Assembly (NCBI GenBank): GCA_024449915.1
Contig: JAMZAV010005082.1
Coordinates: forward strand, 24,648 to 88,647
Direction: 5' to 3'
Origin: Sweltsa coloradensis
Lineage: Eukaryota; Arthropoda; Insecta; Plecoptera; Chloroperlidae
DNA length: 64,000 nt
The notes beneath the pieces were generated by a model that was given only the letters and a program-made list of their open reading frames with translations, searched no databases and had not been told where the DNA came from. Shown here piece by piece: positions 46,041 to 56,800 of this stretch; the first letter of the stretch is position 1; each line of letters starts with the position of its first letter. Position numbers and translations under genes: made by a program.

Positions 46041-47190
46041 GGGCCCTTTAAAAAACCCAATAAATTTTTAAAGAAAAAACAAAATATATCCCCTATTTTG
46101 GGACTTTTTTGTATAATTTTTGGGGTTTGGGGCCTTTTTGAAAAAAAATATAAAATAAAACACCCAAAAACCCAAAAACATAAATTTTAAATTTTAAAGG
46201 GGATAAAGCAAGTACTTGCGAAATTCCCGAATTTTCTGATACTTTTTAAACAATTTCCATGAAAAAGGAAAGTGTTATTTTTTTTTGTTTATGCTACTTT
46301 TTAATTATTTATTAAAAATTTTTAAAATCTTGGTTTTTTAACCAAAAATTTTTTTAAAAAAACATGAAAACTACCCCGGAATTAAAAATCATTATAAAAC
46401 CGGGGATTTAAAAAAAAAATAAGGATCAGGGATTATTGCCTATGTTTTCCCCGAAAATTGTTCTGAATATTGCTTAGAAGTAAATAACTAGTTTTACACT
46501 TATATTATAAATACTCTGGCGTGGCAAAACATAAAATTATAAATAAAACTTCTTCGTTTTATATACTTATAATGTACGTTTTTAAGGATTGTAAGATATA
46601 CCTTACCATCGTATCAAATAAGATAATATTTTACATATAATTTTTTATTAATGTGGTACGAGATTGTAAAATGTATTCGATTAGGACCTAAAGTGGTATT
46701 CACCCGCTAAAATGAAATGAAAAAACTTATTCAGGCTACTTAGTTATGAATGTACAGTGGAACAGAAAAAATATTGGGTCCAAACTTGGTAATTTCCGAG
46801 CTATAATCTCCCATAAGAAATAACATGGCAACTATCTTTAGGCCCCGTGACTTAGGAGGACGTTGGTCTGAAAAATAATTGGTCATTAGTGACGTACTCG
46901 ACTGCCTTTTCTTCTCAAACGATTTGTTTTTTTGTAATTTTGGGCAACTGGTTCGGTCAAAACAAACTATCAAGAAAAGGGGTGTGATTTCGGAAGGTAA
47001 ATTTTGATATTTGTACACGCTAGTATCTATGTGAAACAAAAAATAAAAAAGTTGAAGATGATTTAAGAAATTCATCAAAACGTAAATTTTCGATAATTTC
47101 GAATCAAAAAGCTTAAAACACGTGTTAAATCACATTTGAAAGATTTAATGCTCAAGTTTATAATATTAAATGCAATTCAGAAATTACAAA
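46041..47190. other. End of distorted block, then ordinary intron sequence
   Basis: Homopolymer inflation stops near 46450. 46745-46890 (TCCCATAAGAAATAACATGGC, GGCCCCGTGACTT) is similar to 50275-50410, a short dispersed repeat in the same orientation. No exon is seen. Confidence 0.4.
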
Positions 47191-47194
47191 TTCC

Positions 47195-47260
47195 ATCCCG
47201 ACCGGGGTTCAAACCCGGGTCTCCCACATTCCAGGTAGGGGCCTTCCCTATTTGATAATA
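47195..47260 (-). repeat. tRNA-like SINE head
   Basis: The minus strand contains GGGAGACCCGGGTTTGAACC and CCCGGTCGGG, the B-box half of the SINE family at 15108. The A-box half is degraded. Confidence 0.5.
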
Positions 47261-47624
47261 AAAAATGTTTCAACGTTTTTTTTTTTTTAGGTTAACGCAT
47301 AAATACATCGGCATCATTTTTGTCATAAACGTTGGTAAAGAATCAATCTAATATGATATCGAATTGTCAATATTAAATAATTGATTTTGAACAAAAAATC
47401 GTGAAAACTCCGTAACTCACTTAATTTTTGTGAACTTCGGGAATTTCTCCAAGTGTACAATTTTTTTAACGCAAAGTTATATTTCGGATCTCAACGTTGA
47501 AATCAATGTGAACGCACAGGTTAATTTTGATAATCGTACTTAAATTGCAATCCACGTTTTAAATTTTCCATTTTTTCACGTTTTGGACTTATCTCTTACA
47601 AACTCTTCTTCTCTTCTTACTCTT

Positions 47625-47990
47625 AAGATCGAGTCTGCAATACCAGTGATTTTTTTCTGGAAATTTTAATGAAGCCAGTTTTCAACAGATTGTTACCAAA
47701 CTTTGCACATATGTTATGGTTATGTATTATAATACAGTCTTCTAAAGAAGCACATTTTTTTAAACCATCACAAAAATCCAACATGGATTTTTAGTATTTT
47801 AGATTTTTATAAAATTATCGAAATAAGTAAATTTCGGAATTTATTTGTGCGAAATGCGCGATAATATTTAGTTATCTTTGACCACAGAAGAGTGAACAAA
47901 GCCTTCCTTGACAATTACGCAAAATTAAATATCGATTGGGTGACAACTGGAAGAAGGAAAAGTTCCCAATGAAGTTGTAAATAGGTATTG
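47625..47990 (-). repeat. Copy of the MITE-2 interior
   Basis: Reverse-complementary to about 16785-17145: words include AGTCTGCAATACCAGTGATT, TGTTACCAAACTTTGCACA, and GGTGACAACTGGAAG then AAAGTTCCC. The CGCGAA-type termini were not found next to it. It may be a separate family member or a relic that lost its ends. Confidence 0.6.
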
Positions 47991-48435
47991 TTGACACTTT
48001 TCAAACCAGGGGTTGTCATGGCAACAGAAATTTCTAATTTTTTTGTTTTTCAGTTTGACTCCAATTTTTTTATTTATTTTTTGTAATTAAAACATAAATA
48101 CATTTTCCCCCAATTTAATAGGTCGAAAAGTGCCATTTTTAGAGAAGATTTAAAAATATACATCTGCTAAAAATTTTAAAATCGGAAAAATTTTGGTTAG
48201 TCCTGGAAAAGTAATAAATTTACAGGACTGCTGTAATTTGAGGTAAACAAAATAATTTTAAATAAAAATGAAGATTTTATTCAAAATCCAAAATTTCACG
48301 AAAATTGCCGCCGAATCTTCAGAGACACTTTTCCGGTACTCCGAAATCTCCGCCTCGTAAAAAATCATGATTTTTAATTACAATCACCCAATCAAGACAA
48401 ATTTAATTCGGGGTTATAAGGGTTAATATACTTAC

Positions 48436-48591
48436 GTCGGCAAAGTTTCTCAATGAGAGAGGACTAAGAGCTGTGGGTTTGCATTCAACAGGTACATTGG
48501 CTCGACTCATCATGATTATCATGGAGAGCTTGAAGGCCTTGGAAGCCTCGTACCAATCACACTCGTACACAGCCTCGGCAACCCCGGAGCT
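48436..48591 (-). CDS. Insect odorant receptor, penultimate exon
   Basis: A 156-bp, 52-codon exon lies between CATGTTTCAG| (48592) and GCCGAC|GTAAGT (48435), phase 0 at both ends. It encodes SSGVAEAVYECDWYEASKAF, then KLSMIIMMSRANVPVE and PLSLRNFAD. This is the most conserved part of insect odorant receptors: S-x-x-V-x-x-A-x-Y-x-x-x-W-Y, the IMMxRAxxPV segment at the start of transmembrane helix 7, and SLxxF. The product would be a ligand-gated channel subunit in olfactory neuron dendrites working with the co-receptor Orco. It is not Orco itself, whose sequence here differs. GC content is clearly higher than in the flanking introns. Confidence 0.9.
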
Positions 48592-48651
48592 CTGAAACAT
48601 GACTTGACGCTGTACTTATGCATGAGATAATATACACGACCCCTATACTAG

Positions 48652-48963
48652 GCTTATTTATTTATTTATTTATTTAATGTCTATCCTATTCAGTTATAAA
48701 AACTGATTTACAAAGGAGGACAACTAAAAAAATCTAATTACATAGATGCAGAAACAACAATAAACTGCATTTAAGTAAATATTTGAAATAGTAGCATTAC
48801 AACAACAGTGCATTAAACACAACAATTTTGGTAACAAATAAAAATATTATTAAATGCATTTAATGAATGAATCAAATATAAAAAAGGGTGGGGAATGAAA
48901 AGAAAAAAAGAAAAGAAAAAAAGGAAAAAAGAAAAAAAAAAAAAAGAAAGAAGAAAAAAAAAC

Positions 48964-49039
<76 letters not shown>
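48652..49039. repeat. Microsatellites: TTTA run, A/G-rich tract, (AAT)n
   Basis: (TTTA)n lies at 48652-48676, an AAAAG-rich tract at 48895-48960 and about 24 AAT triplets at 48967-49039. Poly-Leu open frames across it are artefacts. Confidence 0.9.
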
Positions 49040-49041
<2 letters not shown>

Positions 49042-49215
49042 TTGTTGTTGCTTTACGTCTTTATTAATATGCACTAAGGCTACTCGAGACGATGAAAACA
49101 GTGATAGATGAAGACGAAGGACGATTACAAAGAAACCATGCCTTAGGCGGGATTCGAATCCATGTCCTCTTATGGCCTTACGCTTCGGAACTGCGGTACC
49201 TTATCATAATCTGAT
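49040..49215. repeat. SINE-like repeat related to 62855-63265
   Basis: TTGCTTTACGTC, CTCGAGACGATGA and GTGATAGATGAAGACGAAG match the head of the 62855 copy (TGCTTAACGTC, ATCGAGACGATGA, GTGATAGATGAGGATGAAG). GGCGGGATTCGAATCCATG gives a B-box-like GATTCGAATCC. Confidence 0.55.
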
Positions 49216-49744
49216 GAAAGCATTTCAAATTCAGTTCACGAATTTTATAGGTTTTCACCCGCAAATCTACAAAATATCTCATTTAGACCACACGTCCATT
49301 AGAATGTACATAACAATCAAGATTTTTTTTAATGTGAACTACCGTTGTTTCAATTTGGCAAAAAAAATGTTGAATTCAAATTCCCATGTTTTTATATTTT
49401 GATAGGACGAATTAAGAGAAGATTGAAAATAAAAATCAGAAAAAACGGTCAAAAAAGTTGTTGTGTTATTCCTGGAAATGTCATATATTTCTAGTATTGT
49501 TGGTATTTGAGATATGGAAAATTCAAAGTATGCAAAAAAAATAAGGAAAAAGTATTGTTTAAGAAATGCACTTATGAACTTAAAAAAATGCTTTTATTCA
49601 AAATCCTAAATTTCCCATAATACCTTAAATATTACAATGAAAAATATAGAAAATTCTAAAAAATCTGAGGGAAAAACCGGAATGTAATTTATTAGCTTAA
49701 AATTATCAAATCTGAGCGTATTTAATTATGGTATGAATGAGTTA
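49216..49744. other. Intron sequence
   Basis: AT-rich, nothing recognised. Confidence 0.4.
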
Positions 49745-50085
49745 TATATTATATATATATATATATAATATAATATATATATATATATATATATGGATTG
49801 TTGTAGGTTTTCGCGGCCCGTCATAGGATAAAAACAAGGATCTTGGGTTAAACCGCGTCGAAAATAAAATGACCAGGGCAGAACCTGGGCGTCCACCCAC
49901 GTTTCGTCTGTACTACGTCAACATTTTCAAGGTTGAATGTGACTTACGGAGGTTGGAGTCACAGTCAACCTTGAAAATGTCTGACGTAGTACAGACGAAA
50001 CGTCGGTGGACGCCCAGGTTCTGCCCTGGTTTCATCTTTTTTTCGACGGGGGTTTTACCAAGATCCTTGTTTTTATCCATATATA
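49745..50085. mobile_element. Foldback MITE in a TA microsatellite
   Basis: A (TA)n tract (49745-49794) is followed by two arms of about 110 bases. Left, 49828-49938, has GATAAAAACAAGGATCTTGG, CAGGGCAGAACCTGGGCGTC, GTTTCGTCTGTACTACGTC. Right, 49965-50078, is the inverse: GTAGTACAGACGAAACGTC, GACGCCCAGGTTCTGCCCTG, CAAGATCCTTGTTTTTATC. A second short TA stretch follows, so insertion at TA is possible. It is non-coding. Confidence 0.8.
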
Positions 50086-50134
50086 TGATGTTTAAAAATT
50101 GGCTTTATATAAGCGACTATGACGCTGTTTTGTT

Positions 50135-50238
50135 AGAATTATAGACAGAAATTAAAAAAGTGGTAAGAGCATTAGCCCGGTAAAGCTAAGATCCCGGGTT
50201 CAAACCCGGAGTAGTCACTTTTTTAATTCTGTCTAAAG
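50135..50238 (+). repeat. tRNA-like core enclosed by inverted repeats
   Basis: The core AGTGGTAAGAGCATTAGCCC, GGTAAAGCTAAGATCCCGGG, TTCAAACCCGGAGTAGTCAC has a D-arm-like start, an anticodon-like stem (TTAGC/GCTAA, 8-base loop) and a T-arm with B-box GGTTCAAACC. It lacks a normal acceptor stem. Instead TAGACAGAAATTAAAAAAGTG at the left pairs with CACTTTTTTAATTCTGTCTA at the right, enclosing it in a stem of about 20 bp. Confidence 0.6.
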
Positions 50239-50560
50239 TACTAACATATATATATATATCACGGGCTTATCAGTTGTGAATTTACATAAGAGAAAAAAGT
50301 TTGGGTTAACAATGATAAAATTTGACATTTTAGAGCTTTATGTCCCATTGGCAAGTCTCCAATGATAAATAACATTGCGAAGACCTTTATGCCCGTGACT
50401 TTTGGTACGAAAAAGTATTGGCCATATATCTGTTCTGTTAGTGTCTTTTGATATAAAGAAATATTATATAAATAAATCGGAAATATACATATATCAAGTT
50501 TGGTCAGTTTCTTTACCCACATTTCCCATCTTATTTAAAGTACTTGAAGCATTTTCTTAC

Positions 50561-50665
50561 CCCGTGAGTGATGAGGTCGAACAAGAAGTTGTACATGAAG
50601 TAGATGGAAGCGAGCTGAACGCTAACGACGAAGTACAGTATCTCCTTGAACGTGATCTCATCGGC
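50561..50665 (-). CDS. Insect odorant receptor, exon encoding transmembrane segment 6
   Basis: A 105-bp, 35-codon exon bounded by TTGACTTTTCAG| (50666) and CACGGG|GTAAG (50560), phase 0 at both ends. It encodes ADEITFKEILYFVVSVQLAS, then IYFMYNFLFDLITHG, a hydrophobic helix followed by a short loop. It leads straight into SSGVAEAVYECDWY of the next exon, as expected for the helix-6 region of the family (…LxxLxxYCxxGxxLxxxSxxVxxAxY). On its own this helix is not diagnostic. Phase, strand, order and base composition tie it to the 48436 exon. Confidence 0.85.
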
Positions 50666-50929
50666 CTGAAAAGTCAAATTTGAATTGAACAGCACCGTGT
50701 ACAACATGACTGCATGGGAACGCTACGATTCTAGTCGAAAATATGCATTCGTACTTTTCGAACTACGCCTACTTTTTTCCATCGATGTAGATAATTTTGA
50801 CTCCGTTTGGTCACGCAAAGTGTTCGAATATCGATAAAAATTCCAATTTTGTATGGACTCGCACGAAACAATATGTGACAATTAAATGGAAATGCGGTTA
50901 AGCACTAGAAATAAGTATTAAGTTATTGC
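50666..50929. other. Intron sequence
   Basis: Nothing recognised. Confidence 0.4.
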
Positions 50930-51413
50930 GGGGGGGTATTGATTTTGGTGACTAATATATAGTAGAGTCGTACGGCCAGCTGAGTGTCTGGGGGAAAAAT
51001 TTTTCCTCCGCTCATGAGTACATTCCCGCATGCAGGAGGTGCCCGACAGCTCGAGCGAATACAGCTCCCTAGCAGCAATGGAGTAACTTTTGGGCCCCCA
51101 GTGGAGAACCGGAGTAAATTTTAAATTAGATCGCGCGGAAATATTTTTAAAACAAAGAACTTTGGGGCCAAGCATTTCGTTTGGGGTTTTCGCGTTTAAT
51201 ATTATTATACATACAAATAAACTTTTTTTCGAGTGTAAAATAAAATGAATATGTCATATATTGTTTTTTTATAATTTTAAATAAAATATTAGAATTTTAT
51301 ATTTTAAATTTCTAAAAGTTTAAATTCCTAATTATGTAAAAAAGTTATTTTGCAGCTGCATGGTATTGTTCTAGGAACCATGTTATAAGGAAGTGTTTTA
51401 AAAAGGAAATATA

Positions 51414-52205
51414 CTAGGAAGCTTCGCAAACGCTTTTTAGGCGCGAGTTGGATGAGCGAAATTTTTTTAAAACATAAAAAGCGAAAAATTGCGATTTTCA
51501 TGAGAAATTATTTTTGTTGCGCTAAAAATTTCACACCAATATTTTAAAAATTTATATATAAAGGTTCTGTAAAAAATCTTACAATGGGATAAAGAGTAGG
51601 GTTTAAGTCAAAGAAATAAAAAATAAAAAAAAAAAAAAAAACGAAAAATTGCGATTTTCAAAAAAAAATTTTTTAAATTTCCCAAAAATTTCACACGAAA
51701 ATTTTAAATTCTGAAATTAAGGTTCTGTGAAAAAACATTAAAATTGGAAAAGCATGTATTTTTTTAAGTCGAAAAAAGTTTTAAAAAAAAAAAAAAACAG
51801 TAAAATTGAAAATTTTCATGAAAAATAAAAAAATTTTTAGATTACGCTCAAATTTCACACGAATATATAAATTCATAAAATAAAGATTCTGTGAAAAAAA
51901 CATTTCAATCAGATAAAGCATGTAGGTTTTATAACGAAGAATTTTTTAAAAATCGAAAAAAATCGTAAAATTACGTTTTACATGAGAAATAATTTTCGAT
52001 TGCGCTCAAAACGTGGCAGTTTGGTTCAGGATTTCAAAGGCCCTAAATAAATTTTTATCGAAATTTGGATTATGGGTTTTAGCCGAAAAAGGCATCGACA
52101 CACAAGAATAAAAACAGAAAGAAAAAAAGAAAGAAAAAAAAAAAAATTTCCGGGATTTTTTTTTTGGGTGTAGAAAATGGAATCTTCGTTCGCTCGTCGC
52201 TCATT
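51414..52205 (-). mobile_element. HINE-like element, distorted copy in left arm
   Basis: It starts CTAGGAAGCTTCGCAAACGC (inverse of the 3' end, GCTTCG-tail subtype as at 23784 and 31858). It ends near GAATCTTCGTTCGCTCGTCG, a damaged 5' motif. Internal AAATTGCGATTTTCA and TTCACACGAATAT blocks are recognisable despite inserted bases. Confidence 0.6.
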
Positions 52206-55200
52206 AAGAAAAAAAGAACGTATAAAAAAAGTAAAAATTTTAAATTTGGCAAGGTGCAGAGCGTCAAATTTAACGTGAAAACATTAGAATATGGGAGACC
52301 AATTTTATGTCAATTTTGGCCAGCAGAACATTGTAATTTTTTTTTTTATTTCTACTCTTGTGCAATATTTTTGTGGAAAATTTTATAAAAAATTCTTGAA
52401 TTCAGGGACGGATTTTTTTTGCATAACAAGCACATAATTGCAATATCTCTTCCCCCCGTCCTTTCAAAAACTGATTTGTATCAACGAATACGATTTTTAC
52501 GTTACCGGTTTTTCAGTTGTGTACCAAAACCCCAATAGACCCCCCCCCAAACCCCGTTTTGGGGACGTTCATTTTTTAAAAGAACTTTCTAAACGTTCAT
52601 TTACAGCTCAAATAAAGAATTTTTTCAAAGTTGAAGTTATTTTAAACTTAAATTTTTTAAAAGTTCAAGTTCGTCTAAAATTTTTAGCAAAATATGGACG
52701 TTTAAGCAATTCCCAATAAAAAAATCAATCAAATTAAAATTAAAGTTTTTTTAATATTTCCATTTTTTTTAAAAAGTAGTATGCTAATAGAATAATTACG
52801 CCCCTATTTCTCAGTTGTAGTAATTGCATAATTGTAATTTATTAATTTGTCCAAAGATTTGGCTGTGAATGTGGGTTTGAGCTGTGCCGTAGGAAAAAAG
52901 TATCCCTCATTCTTACAAGGGGTCGGGAATTCCTCAGAAAACAGAGCGCGCGGGGGCTCGGCTTTACTCCGACGTTGCCAAAAATCTAAGTTAAAAATTT
53001 AATGAAACCGGCTTATGTGATACTGATCGTTGCCAAACAAAGTACTTTGTTTTCCCCGAGGACTTGTTTAAATTTATCAGGGGCTTGCCGCGGGCGGTAA
53101 AAATGCGATAGCGGGGGTTTGGGATTTTTCATGATTTGGGACTATGAGGGGACAGCTCTGAGGGGGGGGGGCATGTTTTTCCGCAAAACTGAGCGCAGGG
53201 AAATTAAAGTGTGAAAAAATGCAAAATAGCAGTTAAAAAAATTTCCAGAACCATTTTTACATATTATATTCGCAATTGCTTTAGTCACAGTGGTCCTTGT
53301 AAAAATCTTTATTAATATAGCTTATGTAACCAATGTCGAAAAATGTATCTACTAAAGATATTTTTCCTAAAGTAAAAAAAAATTTGTCATTGCAATGTTT
53401 AAATTACTAAAAAACACAAAGCTTCGTTGCTAGACGGCCCCGAAGGAGAATCTTATCAATAGGCGGTTGAAATACGTGCCTGCTGCGGACCTTGTTTTGA
53501 TGTTTGAAGAAAATGCCCCTTTTTCCTCTATGTTTTTACGTGATTCGTCATACGTGGTCATGCTTTGAAACGAAGTGATTGGGCGGGGGGGAAATTATAT
53601 TTTATAAACATTGCAACAGGGATACGCCCCTCACAAGTAAATTACCACTTTTGGTGAGTATTATGAGATTTTTCTTCCAAAACAACACTAGTTTTCTGAC
53701 TGTAAAATTATTTTCTCAGTTTTGTGTCGTTTGTGATTACTCTGTGGTGGTGACAGTGTGGGGTACACTGGAAAGGGGGGGGGGGGGGGTACCCATCCCC
53801 AAAACCCCATCTTCCTACCGACGTCTGACACATAATCACCGGGAATATTTCCATTGAATTTTTTTAAACAGTGTTCTTTAAAATTTAAAAACATAGATTT
53901 TTGGGTTTTTATGATTTATGGTTAATTATTTTAAATTTAAATTTTTTTTCGCGATCTTTTGTTCAAAAAAATTTTTTTGGAGCCGACCTCTTTTCATTTT
54001 TTTTATGCCTTATTATAAAAAATTTTATCCCCCCAATAGGCGGGCTCTTTCAATTTTTTAAAACTTAAATTTAAAAAAAAAAAATAATTTGCGAAACTGT
54101 ATTGCAATGTTTTTTTTCTCTGGGTAAGTTTCTTTTTGTACACGAAAAAAATACACTTCTGTTGACAGCATAATATAGATTGCCAGCAAAGTCCCCCGGG
54201 TTCAATCCCCAAAATAAAATAATCGTTAATTTGAAAAAAAATCGATCCCACAGACAGTAGAAAAATTTTTTTGTAAATTTATTAGACCGGGCTTAATACT
54301 TGTCCCCAGTCCTGAGCAGCCCCTTTTTTTAAATTATTTTCCGCCCGGCTTGCGAGTGTTCCGAAATTTTCCCTTTACTGTGAAACCTGATGAAATCCCA
54401 AGATTTATCCAACGAAAATTTCCCTGGACCTCACAATGTGACGTTGTTATGTGAAACAAACCCCTTCCAAAAAGATCAATAATATTGTTTTAAAAATATT
54501 GCCCAAAATGAGAAAATGAAGATACAAAAAATGTAAATTGCAATGTTGAAGTTGTTGGCCCATTAACCAAAAGAGTAGGGAAATTTTCCCTAATTATCCT
54601 TAATTCGTAAAAACAAACTGTCAATATCCATACTTATATTTTTGTATAGTCTCCTCATATTCATTCTGATATTAGCATGTGATAATTTGACGGGTCTGTT
54701 GCTCTTGCTAAATTAGATTATTAATTTACTAATTCGCTACTCCTTTTGTCCCACCTTTTAAAAAACTTTTTATCTTCTTTTTTTTATTCTTCACTCAAGT
54801 ACAGCTTGCTGCCATTTCTGAGGTACAAAGAAAAAATTTTAAAAAATATTATAAAAAAGTAAAACTAATAAAAAAAGTGGAATAATTTTAGTAAACATCG
54901 TTTAGGGTACTTTTTTTCTGTAATTAAGTATAGTAAATAATATGAACTTTGCATGAAAGATTAGTAAAAGTGGCACAACAGTGTGTGCAAATGTGAGGCC
55001 TTTCCGAAACCCCTGGTGAAGACAAAACAACAGATAATAAAATGATTCCTAGAATTGTGATGACGAGGTTAATGCTCGCCCAAGAACCCCCCCCCCAAAT
55101 TTGAAGACTGATGGATGGCTCTGCAAACACGGGTTTTGACGCGGAAATGCAGAGGGATTTACTCGGAATGCGCCACCAAGCGGTAATTTTGGAAATTTTT

Positions 55201-55869
55201 CCAAGCTCGTGAAAAAAAAAAATTTTTTAAAAAGTTTTATATATTTTATTAGATCTGATAGCGCAATTTGCATAGGGTTGTAAACTTAACCTGCAATTTT
55301 ATTTTAGAACATAATTTAAAAAAATTTTTTTAAAAGTTACAAAAATAAAAAGTTTGTATTTTTTTTTGGGCTCTTTCTAGCTTGTTTGCGAGGTGGACTT
55401 CTTTTTTTGAAAGACTTGTACGTTAGCAGAGCCCTGCTCTGGGTCAATTTACACCGGGCCCCGACGGGGTAAAAAAATTGTAAATCCCCAATCTAAAACT
55501 CGCACCAGGGGGCAGGCGATCATTAAATTGAAATACAAAATGCTTTTTGTTTTAGTAAAATTTCCCCAAAATTTACAAATATAGATAAAAAAATTGTTTC
55601 TTGTTATTTTAAAACCCAAAAAGGACTTAAGTCTGAGTTAGTGGGTTGAAGAGATTTGGTTTTTCGGCGACAGCATGATTTAATTTAATCGTTTGGGTTA
55701 CGGGTTGTGATCAGAAAAAAAAAATTTTTCCAAAAAGTAAAGGAACCAAAAATAGTTAACGTTGCCTACCCCGGGGCGGTCGTTGTAGGTGAACTCACTG
55801 ATTCAAATTTCTAATTTGTGCAGTAATCAAGGAAAAGTAGTTTTTTCATCCGTTTATTTTGAACGCGCA

Positions 55870-56305
55870 GAGAACGGCAATTAAAAAAATTATTTCTCAT
55901 GAAAAACGCAATTTTACGTGTTTTGTTTTGTTTTTTAAACTTTTTTCGACTTTTTAAACCACATGCTTTATCCAATTGTAATGATTTTTTTTACGAACCT
56001 TAAATTTATGAAAATTAAAAATTCGTGTGCTTTGAGGCATTCAAAAAAAATTTTTTTTTTTTAAAGAAAAATCGCAATTTACGTTTTTTTTTTTTTTTTT
56101 TTTACATTTTTTTGCTTATAACCCTACATGCTTTTCCGTTGTAAGATTTTTATACAGAACCTTTTTTTTATAAATTAATATATTGGTGTGAAATTTGAGC
56201 CAATCAAAAAAATTTTTCATGAAAATCGCAATTTTACGTTTTTCGTTAAAAAAATTACGCTCATCCCAAAAAACGCGCATGAAAAAAACGTTTGCGAAGC
56301 TTCCT
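55870..56305 (+). mobile_element. HINE-like element, distorted copy in right arm
   Basis: CATGCTTTATCCAATTGTAA, AAATCGCAATTTTACG, then ACGCTCATCCCAAAAAACGC and AACGTTTGCGAAGCTTCC identify it. It is the inverse partner of 51414-52205 and is shorter. Confidence 0.55.
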
Positions 56306-56800
56306 TATATATTTCCTTTTAAAACTTCCCTTTTAAGCAGGCCTTCCTAGAACAATACCATGCAGCTGCAAAAAAACTTTTACCCTGACAGTTTAGAGAA
56401 TTTAAAATTTGAAGTTTAAAATATAAATACCAAAATTTTTTTTTAAAATATATAAAAAAAACAAAATAAACATATTCATTTGTTTTTACACTCAAAAAAA
56501 ATTTATTTGTATTTTTAATAAAATTAATCGGGGGAAACCTAAAACGAAAAAGCTTTACAAAGTATTTATGTTAAAAAAATTTCCCCGCGTTCTAATTTAA
56601 ATTTACATCCGGTTCTCCCTAGGGGGGTACGAAGTTACTCCGATTGCTGCCAGGTAGCTGTCTTCGTCGAGCTGTCGGGGACGCGCCACATGTTTGGGAA
56701 TGTACACATGAGCGAGGAAATTTTTTTCCTAGACACTCACATAGGGGTTACGATTAGCTATATATTATCACTCAACCCGGGATTTATGTTTATTTCCTTC

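Larger units (their letters stand above)
50930..56800. repeat. 5.9-kb inverted-repeat structure, right part distorted
   Basis: The left arm (about 50930-52080) and right arm (about 55860-56800) are inverse copies. Left GCTGAGTGTCTGGGGGAAAA and CTGCATGGTATTGTTCTAGG face right CCTAGACACTCAC and CCTAGAACAATACCATGCAG. Each arm consists of about 480 bp of outer sequence plus a HINE-like element (51414-52205 minus; 55870-56305 plus). The spacer (52206-55869) shows no recognisable protein. A B-box-like GGGTTCAATCCCC lies at 54197. From about 51420 to 56800 runs of A, T, G and C are abnormally long. Confidence 0.6.

Noticed and set aside
46740..47078. 112-residue minus-strand open frame as a gene
   Set aside because: Part of it (46745-46890) is a repeat shared with 50275-50410. 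There are no splice sites of good quality and composition is intron-like.
48850..49074. Poly-Leu open frame
   Set aside because: Translation of an AAT microsatellite and an A/G-rich tract.
50155..50222. Functional tRNA gene
   Set aside because: D-, anticodon- and T-arm traces exist, but the acceptor stem is absent and the anticodon loop has 8 bases.
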